Source: Sphingorhabdus sp. YGSMI21 (GTDB taxonomy: Bacteria > Pseudomonadota > Alphaproteobacteria > Sphingomonadales > Sphingomonadaceae). From it: a stretch of DNA of 64,000 nt. Under the pieces are notes generated by a model. The model ran no database searches. It was not told the origin of the DNA and worked only from the letters and a program-made list of their open reading frames with translations. The DNA lies in assembly GCF_002776575.1 (NCBI RefSeq), contig NZ_CP022549.1:132580-196579 (forward strand). The letters run 5' to 3'. A program made the position numbers and the translations under genes. Positions 51,209 to 60,668 of the stretch are shown here, one piece after another (the first letter of the stretch is position 1; each line of letters starts with the position of its first letter).

Positions 51209-52189
51209 TCATGCGGCGCGGTTCGTTTCGCTGGCTGGGCTCTGTTTGCGAAACACGGTTACCGGAACGCCGGCGGCGCGCATTTTCTCGGCAAGATTGG
51301 CCTGAACGCCTGACCCTTCACAAATTATGGCCTCGACGGGGCCCAGCTTGATCAGCAGCTTGTTGCGTTTGAACGGCGCGGCGTTGCCATAGGCGCGATT
51401 AAGCCGGAAAGCGATCAGCGGAACCTCGCGTGATGCCGCCCAAGCGGCAGCGATGGCATCAACGCCTTTGCCCTGCGCGGTGGTTGCCAGTGTCATCGTG
51501 GGCGTGCGGGTTTTCAGCAAATCCAGCCTATCCCAGATGCGCTGGTGATCTTCCCAAATCTGACCACCGGAAATAACCACAATCGGGCCGGTTGGGGCCA
51601 GCTGTTCGCGCTTAATCTTGGCACGGGCTGCGAGAAATTCGCGGGCGTCGATCTGGCTGGCGGTCAGGATTGACGAAACCCGCGAACCGCGCAGCGCGCT
51701 GAACGGGTGCCCGCTGTGGGCGCGGTAAACCTCGCCAGCATGATCGCGCATGCATTCCAGCGCCTCGCGGGCTTCAGATAGGCTGTGGCACCGCATTTGC
51801 GCCTCTTCAACCTCGCTTGCGAAAACCTCACTCGGGTCGGAGATGCGGGCAAGCTCGCCAAGTTTTAGCGCGGCGCTATCTTCCTCGCCTTCAATCTGGC
51901 GGGCGACAACATGGAAGCTGTTGACAATCCCCCATGCGATACGCTGGGCGATTGGCTCCATGCGGGTATCGTTCATCAAAGCAAAGATTTCGCTCATCAT
52001 CGCCTTGACGCATTGCTCGGCCTCGAACGGGCCGGGCATGTCGGCGCTGCTGGGTTCCTCGGCAATGGTTAGTTGTGCTCTGGCAAGGTCGCTGGTGAAA
52101 GCGCGGCTATAGGTTGGCGAGGCGGTCGCCTCTTCATAGGCTTGGCCAAGATCGGCAAAGCTGCTAACGGTTTTCGGGTTCTTGGGCAT
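51209..52189 (-). CDS. DUF2493 (SLOG/YspA-like) domain protein
   Basis: 326 residues from ATG 52189, with AAGGAACTGAA before it. N-terminal ~180 residues are helical; the C-terminal part is a Rossmann-like SLOG domain: GPIVVISGGQIWEDHQRIWDRLDLL, GKGVDAIAAAWAASREVPLIAFRLNRAYGNAAPFKRNKLLI and VEAIICEGSGVQANLAEKMRAAGVPVTVF. SLOG proteins bind nucleotide-type ligands; this subfamily is a marker of alphaproteobacterial plasmids and ICEs, with unknown activity. Confidence 0.85.
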   Translation of the reverse strand: MPKNPKTVSSFADLGQAYEEATASPTYSRAFTSDLARAQLTIAEEPSSADMPGPFEAEQCVKAMMSEIFALMNDTRMEPIAQRIAWGIVNSFHVVARQIEGEEDSAALKLGELARISDPSEVFASEVEEAQMRCHSLSEAREALECMRDHAGEVYRAHSGHPFSALRGSRVSSILTASQIDAREFLAARAKIKREQLAPTGPIVVISGGQIWEDHQRIWDRLDLLKTRTPTMTLATTAQGKGVDAIAAAWAASREVPLIAFRLNRAYGNAAPFKRNKLLIKLGPVEAIICEGSGVQANLAEKMRAAGVPVTVFRKQSPASETNRAA

Positions 52190-52259
52190 TTCAGTTCCTT
52201 TGGACAAAAAGAGGGCAGGAAGCGGCTAAGCCCCGCTCCCTGCCCTTGTTCATTTCAGA

Positions 52260-52739
52260 CTAGCTAACTGAATCGCTGGTGGTTTCGCCAAGGTCAGCGG
52301 TCTTGCCGCCCTTCCCCTTCGCTTTACCCTTCGGTGCGGCGCTGCCGTCAAAGTCCTGATCGCCCTGATCGCTGTCGCCGTTTCCCTGACTGGCAGGGGC
52401 TGGAACATCACCGCGCATGCGGCGCGGTCTGCTCCATGCGATGGCATAGCTGCCATCATCGCGGCGGAAACAGGCGATATAGAGCGGTTTTGCCATTGAC
52501 GGGTCGTCAATCGAACCTTGCAAGAATGCCTCGCCGGTTTCGCGTCCCGTCTGTTCCCATAGTGCGCCAACCTTCACCCAAGCCCCTGCTGCGCTGCGCG
52601 CGTGGATTTCATAGAAAGGGGCGTTGTCGTTGGTGCTGTTGACCTCGCGCAAGGCAAGGGTCATGGTCACGGCCAGTGTATCGATCTTGCCGATATAGAA
52701 GCCATTGGCGTTTTTTGTCAGTTCTCCGATATTACTCAT
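52260..52739 (-). CDS. DUF736 family protein
   Basis: 159 residues from ATG 52739 (AAGGAACTGAAA upstream, nearly the same leader as the next gene). DUF736 core: MSNIGELTKNANGFYIGKIDTLAVTMTLALREVNSTNDNAPFYEIHARSA followed by IACFRRDDGSYAIAWSRPRR. The Gly/Lys/Asp-rich tail (~50 residues) is disordered. A marker of alphaproteobacterial plasmids and conjugative elements; its role is unknown. It is probably the first gene of an operon with the DUF2493 gene. Confidence 0.85.
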   Translation of the reverse strand: MSNIGELTKNANGFYIGKIDTLAVTMTLALREVNSTNDNAPFYEIHARSAAGAWVKVGALWEQTGRETGEAFLQGSIDDPSMAKPLYIACFRRDDGSYAIAWSRPRRMRGDVPAPASQGNGDSDQGDQDFDGSAAPKGKAKGKGGKTADLGETTSDSVS

Positions 52740-52989
52740 TTTCAGTTCCTTAGTTTTTGGCTTGGGATGTTTAGCTGTCCCTCGCCGGTTGATTGTCAAA
52801 GCGGCCTCTCCGCCTGACAAATACCCTTATAATAGATACCGTGATATTAGCCTATCTCATTGTTTTCTTGACACTTTTCCGATCATAACTGGTGAACCTG
52901 AGCCAGCCCGTCGCGTCAGCGACAATAAGAAACACAGGGGCGCGCGAAGCGTCCCCTTCCCACCTGGTTGGCCGCGCACACAGATATCG

Positions 52990-53249
52990 CCGGTGTTCGA
53001 TCACACCCGGAGCCACCTTCGCCAGTGGCCGCAAGACGCCCTTCGGGCTCTTGAAGGTCAACAGGCACGGGAGGGCTAGCGAAGTTTGTCAGATGGGGGT
53101 CGGCGCTTCTCGCCAGAGAAGCAAAAGCCGGCGACCCCCATCTGGCTAACGCAGCTTGCCCGACGCAACTCGTTGACCTTTGAAACCGCAAGGGCAATGC
53201 AGGGACATCTGGTGAATGTGGCAGAGGGGGTTATCGAACATCGGTGCGC
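52990..53249. repeat. ~260-bp imperfect palindrome with a perfect 13-bp core
   Basis: The centre is CAGATGGGGGTCG (53090-53102) / CGACCCCCATCTG (53132-53144), with an inner hairpin GCTTCTC-GCCA-GAGAAGC (53105-53122). Going outwards the arms still match: AAGGTCAAC (53054-53062) with GTTGACCTT (53172-53180), then GCCACCTTCGCCAG with the complement of CTGGTGAATGTGGC, and GGTGTTCGATCAC with the complement of GTTATCGAACATC. The arms have diverged from each other, so they look like two old copies of one unit placed head to head. No gene is apparent in it. Confidence 0.7.
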
Positions 53250-53256
53250 GTCCGGC

Positions 53257-53284
53257 GCAATGCCCGCGCCCTAGCGGGCATTGC
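53257..53284. terminator. Hairpin at the edge of the long palindrome
   Basis: Perfect 11-bp arms (GCAATGCCCGC / GCGGGCATTGC), 6-base loop, followed on the plus strand by a pyrimidine-rich tract with several T. Could terminate a transcript crossing the palindrome from the left. Confidence 0.5.
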
Positions 53285-54281
53285 TCTTCTCTTCCCTCCC
53301 CCTTCCCTTCGCGTCAGGGATGGAAGCCCGCAGGGACGAGACCTTAAGGGCTCGTTCGGAGCGCAGCGCAGACGACAGCCCGCCCCGGCCTTGCGCCGGG
53401 AGACGCCCGCAGCCACGAGAATTTGAAGCGTTCATGTCCACGCCCTCCGTTCTCTGGCGCAGCCATGGCGCGCAGATGATCTTGGTGATGACGTGTCAAG
53501 TAGCCGGGACCGGGTCAGCGCTATGGAAAAGACATGGATTTGAGCGCAACCCCGCTGATAGTGGTGATGATGTCGCGCTGAAGGATACCGGCATCGCAAG
53601 TCTCTGGACAGAAACCGGGATACCAGCTTTGACACCGACCCTGGGGCAAGGCGCATCGCGCCGCGCTGCCAGCAGGCGAGTCCGGCTCGTCAACAAAGGT
53701 GGCACCGGAATGCGAGGATATGGAGAAAATGAAGCAGCATATGGAAACAATGCATGAAATGATGGAAAGCCAAGGTGGAAATGGAGCCAGTCTGCGGGGC
53801 GACACGTTGATCGCGAAGAAACTCTATGGCAGCCGGGAGACGCGCGCGATGCCAAGCATTCAGTGACCGAAGATTTTTCGCAACAATGAGGATTTCTATC
53901 GTGCTGAACTAAGGACGGTAGTCCAGTAATATGTTGATATTGTGTTATAAATATCTACATTATTTGCCTATGAGGGTACTGTGTAGAAAATTGGGATTTT
54001 GCACATATTGTTGTAGTTTAAACATGCCTTGCGATGTGCCAGCGAAGGTGGTTTTTCGCCCATCAAGTCGTTGACTGTCAAGAGGCTCATCTTCTCAGCC
54101 CTTCCCCATTGTGTTCACGATAGGACCGAAGCTCGATGCTATTCAACAAGCCCCGCTGGTTTGCTTTTCCTAGCAGCGCATAGTTGGACACAGCGAGCTA
54201 TTTGCATGGAATATCATTTTGAGGGTTGTGGCCTGATTTCTTACTGCTAATGAATTGCAATACCAATCAGGAATCCAGTCT
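53285..54281. other. ~1-kb region without a firm gene
   Basis: GC-rich to about 53870, AT-rich afterwards. One short frame (53720-53866, 48 codons: MEKMKQHMETMHEMMESQ..) has a Met/His-rich start that may be the tail of a decayed metal-binding protein; an in-frame Cys lies just upstream. No ribosome-binding site supports it. The AT-rich part from 53900 is the probable promoter region of the TonB receptor gene; a TTGCAA palindrome near 54254 could belong to an iron-regulated site, but this is weak. Confidence 0.4.
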
Positions 54282-56468
54282 ATGCAATCTCTCGCCTTTC
54301 GTACCACAGCATTGTGGACCACGTTATTTGCCTTAACATTTGCCGCGCCATTGCACGCCCAAGAAAATCCGGAGGCTGAAGACAGTTCGAACACGCTGCG
54401 TACAACGAAAGACGGCAATACCATTGTCGTTACCGCCAAAGCATATGTGTCTGACTCAAGCCTATCGGCCAATAAGACCGATATACCCCTTATTCAATCC
54501 CCGCAGTCTGTTTCCGTTATATCCCGTGATCAGATTGATCTGCTCAACTTTATCGATGTGCAGCAAGCGGTTCGTTATTCAGCGGGCGTAACCGGCGAAA
54601 ATTATGGCCCGGATTTGCGCTATGACTTTCTCACTGTGCGCGGCTTCATTCCCAAGCAATATATCGATGGCTTGGTAGCTCCTTCCACGACAACAATCGC
54701 ATCGACCGGCGTTGACCTCTATGCTTTTGATTCCGTGGAAATCTTGAAAGGACCAGCTTCAACCTTGTACGGAAGCACGCCGCCGGGAGGCATTTACAAT
54801 CAGACCTCGCGCCGCGCGAATGATGAATTTGACGGAGAAATTCGCGGCAAAGTCGGTACGGATGATTATTACGAGCTGGCTGGCACCCTGACCGGACCAA
54901 TTGTTGACGGTATATCGGCGCGCTTGACTGGTCTTTACCTGAACCGTGGTTCCGAAAGGGATTTCGTAGATGCAGAGCGCATCATGGTTGCGCCGACTTT
55001 CTCATTTGATATCGGGCCTGATACTGCGCTGACCGTGAATGGCTATTATCAGAAAGACATAATTGACGGCGAAATGAACGGTTTTTTACCAGTTGCAGGA
55101 ACGTTGCGACCCAATCCCAACGGCGAGTTGCCACGCAGCGTGAATCTGGGTGATCCGAGCAATCGCTTTGAGCGGGAACAATATGCCATCGGCGCATCTT
55201 TTCGGCATGATTTCTCGTCCAATGTGTCGTTGCTCTCATCCATTCGCTACAACGATTATGACGAAAAAACACCGCAAAATATATACGGCGGCGGCGGTTT
55301 CACCAATCCCACCGACCCTAGCCAGCCGGATTATTTTCGTACCATAGGCCGGTTCAACTTTACCTATACCGAAGAAGTGGAAGCTCTTTCTTCCGATACG
55401 CGCATCGACGCCGAGTTTGAAACTGGCGCGCTGACCCATAAATTTATTGCGGGCGTTGATTATCGCCGCGTAGTGAATGTAGCTGACTTTGGCTTCTTTT
55501 TTGACCCGCAGCCTATTGATGCGTTTGATCCGGTTTTCACGCCAATCATAACACCAGCAGTTCTATATCCGACTTCATTTAATAACCAGCGCCTGCGCCA
55601 AACCGGTATTTATGCGCAAGACCAGATTGGACTGGGTAATTTGTTCCTAACATTGGGCGCGCGGCAGGATTGGGTGAATATTGCAAACCGCACCACTAAC
55701 ACTGATACCGATCAAAAAGCGTTCACTTGGCGCGCCGGTCTGAACTACGTCACGCAAAGCGGTCTTGCTCCATATGTTAGCTACGCTCGCTCCTTTGAAC
55801 CGGTTCTGGGTATTGATGCGGTGACCAATGAACCATTCAAGGAAAGTAGCGGAAAGCAGTTTGAGGGCGGTATCAAATATGATGGCCGGACTTTAGGCGG
55901 TAATGTCGATATTTTTGCGACCGCTGCGCTGTTTCATATTCGCCAGACAAACGTGGTTGCCACCGCTCCGTCCACAACACCCGTATTTGGAACGCAATCC
56001 GGCGAAGTTGAGTCGACCGGTATCGAAATGGAACTTGCCGCAAGAATTAGCAATCAGGTCGCCTTTAACGGCTCTTACAGCTTTACAGATAGCAAGATCA
56101 CGAAAAACGCTAGCAATCCATTGGAGGTTGGTGAACCTTTACCTGTCACGCCGCGACATCGCTTGGCCTTGTTCGGTAACTATACGGTGCAACAGGGTAT
56201 GCTGGGCGGTCTGGGTCTAGGCATGGGAGTCCGTTACAGCAGCAAAAGTGCGGGCAGCTTGCCGGGGCCATTTAATCCTCTGGTTTATAATGCAGATGCT
56301 TCACTGCTCTTCGATGCTATCGTCAGTTATGATACCCCCAAATGGAGGTTTGCCATCAATGGTTCCAATATTTTTGATCAGCGTTATGTCGGTCGCTGTG
56401 CCAGCGCCACGGGCTGTAACTTTGGCGCTGGGCGGCAGGTTATCGGCACGGCCACATATAAATTTTAG
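54282..56468 (+). CDS. TonB-dependent siderophore receptor
   Basis: 728 residues from ATG 54282 (a TTG 27 bases upstream is less likely). Signal peptide ending PLHA-QEN, TonB-box region around GNTIVVTA, plug domain (IPLIQSPQSVSVISRDQIDLLNFIDVQQAVRYSAGV ... LKGPASTLYGSTPPGGIYNQTS) and a 22-strand barrel ending in ATYKF with the terminal Phe. The plug motifs place it in the ferrisiderophore receptor group (FhuA/FpvA type). It is followed by PepSY and small membrane protein genes, a standard siderophore uptake set. Confidence 0.93.
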   Translation: MQSLAFRTTALWTTLFALTFAAPLHAQENPEAEDSSNTLRTTKDGNTIVVTAKAYVSDSSLSANKTDIPLIQSPQSVSVISRDQIDLLNFIDVQQAVRYSAGVTGENYGPDLRYDFLTVRGFIPKQYIDGLVAPSTTTIASTGVDLYAFDSVEILKGPASTLYGSTPPGGIYNQTSRRANDEFDGEIRGKVGTDDYYELAGTLTGPIVDGISARLTGLYLNRGSERDFVDAERIMVAPTFSFDIGPDTALTVNGYYQKDIIDGEMNGFLPVAGTLRPNPNGELPRSVNLGDPSNRFEREQYAIGASFRHDFSSNVSLLSSIRYNDYDEKTPQNIYGGGGFTNPTDPSQPDYFRTIGRFNFTYTEEVEALSSDTRIDAEFETGALTHKFIAGVDYRRVVNVADFGFFFDPQPIDAFDPVFTPIITPAVLYPTSFNNQRLRQTGIYAQDQIGLGNLFLTLGARQDWVNIANRTTNTDTDQKAFTWRAGLNYVTQSGLAPYVSYARSFEPVLGIDAVTNEPFKESSGKQFEGGIKYDGRTLGGNVDIFATAALFHIRQTNVVATAPSTTPVFGTQSGEVESTGIEMELAARISNQVAFNGSYSFTDSKITKNASNPLEVGEPLPVTPRHRLALFGNYTVQQGMLGGLGLGMGVRYSSKSAGSLPGPFNPLVYNADASLLFDAIVSYDTPKWRFAINGSNIFDQRYVGRCASATGCNFGAGRQVIGTATYKF

Positions 56469-56508
56469 AGGATAGCGTTCAGATTGAGGCCGCTTTAGGC
56501 AATAGAGC

Positions 56509-57642
56509 ATGAAGACCAATCACCTTCGCGGATGGATTTTTGTTCATAAATGGAGCAGTCTTGTCTCCACGCTGTTTCTGTTCATGCTGTGCGCAACTGG
56601 GTTGCCGCTGATTTTTCACGAGGAAATTGACGCGGTATTTTCTGAGAACGAGCAAACAGTGGTTTCGCCAATTGAAGCTGGTAACGAAGGCGCGCTGCTC
56701 AGTTTGGATGCTGTTCTGAAAACAGCGCTGGCCGAGCGACCTGACGAACTGCCGCTCTATATGAGCTTCGATATTGACCAGCCTGTTGCCAATGTCACGA
56801 CCGGAAAAACCGCATCTTCCTCTGATAGCGAAATGAGTTTTTTTCCTATCGACAGACGCAATGGAGATGTGATTGCCCCGGAGGTAGCCGAAGAACAGGG
56901 CGTCATGGATTTCATCCTGCGTTTGCATGTTGATCTGCTTATCGGATTGCCGGGAATGTTGTTTCTTGGCCTTATGGGCTTTCTTTTTGTTGTAGCGACA
57001 ATTTCCGGCATCTTTCTTTATGCTCCGTTCATGGCTCGACTACGATTTGGACAAATCAGGCGCGAGCGCAGCGCAAGAGCAAGATGGACCGATTATCACA
57101 ACCTGATTGGCATCGTGACATTGGCATGGGCGTTGGTTGTGGGAATAACGGGCGTCATAAATACGCTCGCTGATCCCCTGACTGAAATTTGGCAAGCAAG
57201 CGAACTCAATACCGGCGGAGCAGCAAATAGCGGTGCAGCGTATGTCGGAAAGCTGTCGTCCATCGATAAAGCATTGGCGACAGCGCGGCAGGCATCGCCC
57301 GGCAAGACCATCCAGTTCATTGCCTTTCCCGGCGTTGCCTATAGCAATGACAGAGACATGGCGGTGTTCTTGCAAGGTGAAACGGAATTAACAAAAAATC
57401 TGCTCACAGTTGTTCTGATCAATGCCGCTTCGGGTAAGCTGGAGGCTGTTCAGGACATGCCGTGGTATATGAAGGCATTGCTCTATTCCCAGCCACTCCA
57501 TTTTGGTGACTATGGCGGTTTGCCTATGAAGATTATCTGGGCGATTTTTGATCTGACGTTGATATTTCTACTGGGTTCAGGGCTATATCTTTGGAAACGG
57601 AAATGGACAAAGCACGCCGTCGATTTGGCTGAAACGGATTAG
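56509..57642 (+). CDS. PepSY-domain membrane protein (siderophore iron release)
   Basis: 377 residues with four membrane helices (about 13-37, 145-172, 195-220, 342-362). Family marks: N-terminal LRGWIFVHKWSSLVSTLFLFMLCATGLPLIFHEEID, central RLHVDLLIGLPGMLFLGLMGFLFVVATISGIFLYAPFM and WTDYHNLIGIVTLAWALVVGITGVINT, with His residues that may bind haem. Such proteins sit next to TonB receptors and are thought to reduce ferrisiderophores in the periplasm. Confidence 0.88.
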   Translation: MKTNHLRGWIFVHKWSSLVSTLFLFMLCATGLPLIFHEEIDAVFSENEQTVVSPIEAGNEGALLSLDAVLKTALAERPDELPLYMSFDIDQPVANVTTGKTASSSDSEMSFFPIDRRNGDVIAPEVAEEQGVMDFILRLHVDLLIGLPGMLFLGLMGFLFVVATISGIFLYAPFMARLRFGQIRRERSARARWTDYHNLIGIVTLAWALVVGITGVINTLADPLTEIWQASELNTGGAANSGAAYVGKLSSIDKALATARQASPGKTIQFIAFPGVAYSNDRDMAVFLQGETELTKNLLTVVLINAASGKLEAVQDMPWYMKALLYSQPLHFGDYGGLPMKIIWAIFDLTLIFLLGSGLYLWKRKWTKHAVDLAETD

Positions 57643-57644
57643 CG

Positions 57645-57833
57645 ATGGCACAAAGACGGGCAAGAACTTCGAAAAGGCAAGTCTGGACGATACCCGTTGC
57701 CCTGGCTATCACAACATTTTTGGGCCTGTTCTTGGCACTTACCGGTGATGGCTGGATTGATCGGATTGCGTGTATTGGATTGGCAACTCCAATATTTCTG
57801 ACCGCAAGCGCAATCGGAAAATGGCGCTCTTAG
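57645..57833 (+). CDS. Small two-helix membrane protein of the iron-uptake set
   Basis: 62 residues: basic N-terminus (MAQRRARTSKRQVW), helix IPVALAITTFLGLFLALTG, loop DGWIDRI, helix IGLATPIFLTASAIG. It starts 2 bases after the PepSY gene stop. Homologous small proteins follow PepSY genes in alphaproteobacteria; function unknown. Confidence 0.8.
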   Translation: MAQRRARTSKRQVWTIPVALAITTFLGLFLALTGDGWIDRIACIGLATPIFLTASAIGKWRS

Positions 57834-58179
57834 CAAAAGAAGCTATCGTCCACGACCCGGCCCCGTCACGTTCCATACTTGGCTCTTGGGCCTTGAATCG
57901 CCTGTCCATCTCATCCTTCAATATCTCCAGCATCCGTGAGTGACAAAGACGCTGCGCGTTCGTTGCATCTTCTGCAATGACCTCCCGCTGCCTGAGATGC
58001 CTTCGATGTCGGCAACGCTCAGGGATGCTGAACAACTAACCGGCTGATGCCGGTCATCTAATCGAGGGTCACAATGTAAGTCCTTCATTTTAATTGCACA
58101 CCATAAGTGTGTTAGCCGATTATGAATGTGGATGCCAGGAAGCCGGGTCATCTTCACAGCCAGCATAAGCTGCTGCACC

Positions 58180-58744
58180 GATGCCTGGGTTAAAAATTCT
58201 CCAGATTTCAACATGGCATGCATAGTGACGGCCACTTGCGAGCCAAGGCAGTGGCGGCACGCTTAAAGCCGACCCGTCTTTTGAGCTGGAGGCCCCATGT
58301 TCGCAAGCCACTTTGGGCGAAACTCGGGTTAGGGTGACCATTGCGGCCTCGTGGAGCAAACAGCGCAGATGCATGTAGCTGCACCTTGAGATATGGCCAT
58401 CATAATCCACCTCACCGGATTGGAAGCGACGCGGTACAAGACCAAGCCAAGCTGCTACCGATTGAGACTTTCGAAAATTATCTTGATCTTCAATAGCAGC
58501 CATGAAGGCATTCGCCGTAATTGTTCTGACGCGCATTGGCGTCGAGCTTTCGGCTGAGTTTAGCTGTTCGCTCACACAGGCTGCGCCATGCCGCGAGCAC
58601 AGGTAAAATGATTGTTGCCAATTCGTCCTGATCGTCCAGCAGATGACTGACATTCTGATCCAACACATTGCCTTGGCGGGCTGGGACAGTAAGGCTGAAT
58701 GTCTTCATTGTCCCACAAATCTGATTGGACAACTCAGCCGTCAC
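58180..58744 (-). mobile_element. Decayed IS110-family transposase fragment
   Basis: Three minus-strand frames together spell the second half of an IS110/IS116/IS902 transposase: GTMKTFSLTVPARQGNVLDQNV ... ELATIILPVLAAWRSLCERTAKLSRKLDANAR (58490-58744), RTITANAFMAAIEDQDNFRKSQSVAAWLGLVPRRFQSGEVDYDGHISRCSYMHLRCLLHEAAMV in a second frame, and LGSQVAVTMHAMLKSGEFLT in a third. The N-terminal DEDD catalytic part is absent. Inactive. Confidence 0.8.
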
Positions 58745-58935
58745 CCGTACCAGTCGAGTGCGTAGACTCGAACTCTTGCTCTATTTTACGCGATGAGCGC
58801 CCTTTCGCTTTGAGCACAAAGTCGCTAACCGCAATGTGATGAGGGATCTCGACAAGCATCCCTATGCAGCACTTTGAAACGATATTTTGGCGCCCAGATA
58901 ATGTGATAGCGATGATGAAAAGCCGAGTGAGACCC
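58734..58935 (-). mobile_element. IS200/IS605 TnpA remnant with internal deletion
   Basis: The N-terminus of a Y1 transposase (SHSAFHHRYHIIWAPKYRFKVLH) is followed in another frame by VEIPHHIAVSDFVLKAKGRSSRKIEQEF, which is the central part of the same protein. The residues between, which carry the HUH histidines, and the C-terminal catalytic Tyr are missing. It overlaps the IS110 fragment end. Confidence 0.7.
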
Positions 58936-59104
58936 GTTTGGATATGGCATAAGCACTATCTTCCAGAAAATGACTTCGCCTGCGAGCTGCTCATTCTCTG
59001 GAAGATAGTGCTGTGCACACAATAACGGCTGAAGCCTTCTACCAGCTACACGATGGTGGGTTTACTCCAAAGGTGAGACACTAAATCAAGAGGGAGATGA
59101 TCGA

Positions 59105-59602
59105 ATGACCAAGGAGGACGAATACGAAGTTGGGCCCAAGCTACGGATTTTTCAGTGCATGAGAAAGAAAGAGCAGGTCACCGAGACGTGCGCGTCTGTG
59201 AGCGATACCCTTGGAAAGCTGAGTCAACTCGGCATCAAGCGAAGGATCATGATTTCACGGGACCATGAGGGGATCAAAAATCTGGTCGCAGCTGAGTGCC
59301 GCATCAACAAAATGCGTGGCGATCTCCTGTCCGAAGACAAGGCTGAAGCCATCAAGACCCTGCGACGTGGGACCAAGATGGTGATGGTCGGTGACGGAGT
59401 GAAGAACGCATCTATTATGGCAGATATTATGGCAGACGCCGATGTCGATGGCCTGGCGTACTTCAGTTCGCGTCTCATTCGGGTAGATACGCGAGATCCA
59501 TCATCCGCCAGAATGAATTCGTCAGCCTCGGGATTAGCCCCGCATTCGCGGTGTTTAATGCGCTGCGCATGCTCGCCGATCGCGACAAGCGGCCGAATCT
59601 AG
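59105..59602 (+). pseudogene. Remnant of a P-type metal ATPase (C-terminal part)
   Basis: The frame holds a degenerate P-domain: LGIKRRIMISRDHEGIKNLVAAECRI ... LLSEDKAEAIKTLRRGTKMVMVGDGVKNASIMA, where TGD has become SRD and the hinge GDGxNDAP has become GDGVKNAS. The membrane tail continues in another frame as YARSIIRQNEFVSLGISPAFAVFNALRMLADRDKRPN to the stop at 59605. The N-terminal two thirds of the enzyme is gone. Clearly not functional. Confidence 0.78.
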
Positions 59603-59603
59603 C

Positions 59604-60314
59604 ATGATACGCGATGGTGGCTTACGCCTAGAACAAGTTGGGCAATCCGGCACATTTCTTAATCAGATGGGGTCTGAACTAACCGCATTGAAACCGCAGC
59701 TTGAATCAATTGGCTTGACCTGGGAACGGGTCATCGAAGCCCTGATCGTGATATCCGTCGCATTCCTGATCCGCTTCATGCTGCGAAAGCTTGTAGTTCA
59801 CTATTTCGAGCGCGCTGGCTCCGGCGAGAGGATGATCATACTCAATCGCCGTACGCAAAGGGTTCTCTCTCTGAGTATCTGGTTCTTGGCCTCTATCATT
59901 CTTCTGGGCCTGTGGGGCGTAAGCTTTTCTTGGCTCTGGGCCACAACGATAGGGGCTCTGGGTGTTGCCGGCGTGACGTTCCTCGCAACATGGGCAATAC
60001 CCAGCAATGTAACCGCAGGATGGCTGCTGGCTCCCAACCGGATGTTTAAAGTTGGAGAAACCATAGAAATATTACCCGAAGAAATTTCCGGTCGGGTGGT
60101 CGATCAAACACTGTTTTTTATCGTGGTATTCGAAAATGACGGATCGATAACCCATATTCCCAACAACTTCATCTTTCAGCGTATTATTCGTTGCAAAGCT
60201 GAGCATGGGAGGCCTACCTACGACAACATACTCGCTGCTACTGGCACGCCGGCGAAGGCAGACGCGAACTCCGAACGCGGGCCAGCGCAAAAAACTTCAC
60301 CGGAACCTGAATGA
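59604..60314 (+). CDS. MscS-like small-conductance mechanosensitive channel
   Basis: 236 residues. Helices at about 45-63, 88-107 and 110-135; the pore helix and vestibule begin as ATTIGALGVAGVTFLATWAIPSNVTAGWLLAPNRMFKVGETIEI, with the MscS-type beta domain SGRVVDQTLFFIVVFENDGSITHIPNNFIFQRII. The Ala/Gly packing of the pore helix is conserved, but the C-terminal domain is shorter than in MscS. Starts with ATGA overlap to the ATPase remnant. Probably releases solutes on osmotic shock. Confidence 0.82.
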   Translation: MIRDGGLRLEQVGQSGTFLNQMGSELTALKPQLESIGLTWERVIEALIVISVAFLIRFMLRKLVVHYFERAGSGERMIILNRRTQRVLSLSIWFLASIILLGLWGVSFSWLWATTIGALGVAGVTFLATWAIPSNVTAGWLLAPNRMFKVGETIEILPEEISGRVVDQTLFFIVVFENDGSITHIPNNFIFQRIIRCKAEHGRPTYDNILAATGTPAKADANSERGPAQKTSPEPE

Positions 60315-60668
60315 ACAACAAGACTTGCGGGAAACTTCAGACACCTCGTGAAACTTGTGCCGACGTAGCAATATGATCAGCGCCGAATGACCGAAATCCG
60401 CTCTTTGAGCGGAATAAACCCGTAATAAACCCGTTTGGCTGCGCCAAATACTACCTCTAGCGGCTCGAGTTTTCCACCGATATCGAACGTTTTTGCCTCG
60501 TGTACAGCGTCTTGGACGTGCTAACTCCTTACATTGTCCTTGAACTATCGGTGTCCAAAATTTAAGTACGTTATTAGTCATCTCTTTCTAAGGCAATGCT
60601 TGGCTCAGTATAGGTGCTGGTGCGAATGCATAAAGCCTTCACCGTTCCGTACCCCGCAAAGGAAAAAT
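60315..60668. other. 354-bp gap before the P-type ATPase
   Basis: No gene. A small direct repeat (AATAAACCCG twice, 60412-60431) stands in the middle. The region presumably contains the ATPase promoter, but no operator for a metal regulator was recognised. Confidence 0.4.

Noticed and set aside
53281..53757. 158-codon plus-strand frame in the plasmid region
   Set aside because: GC-rich, Arg/Pro/Ala-biased translation without family or ribosome-binding site.
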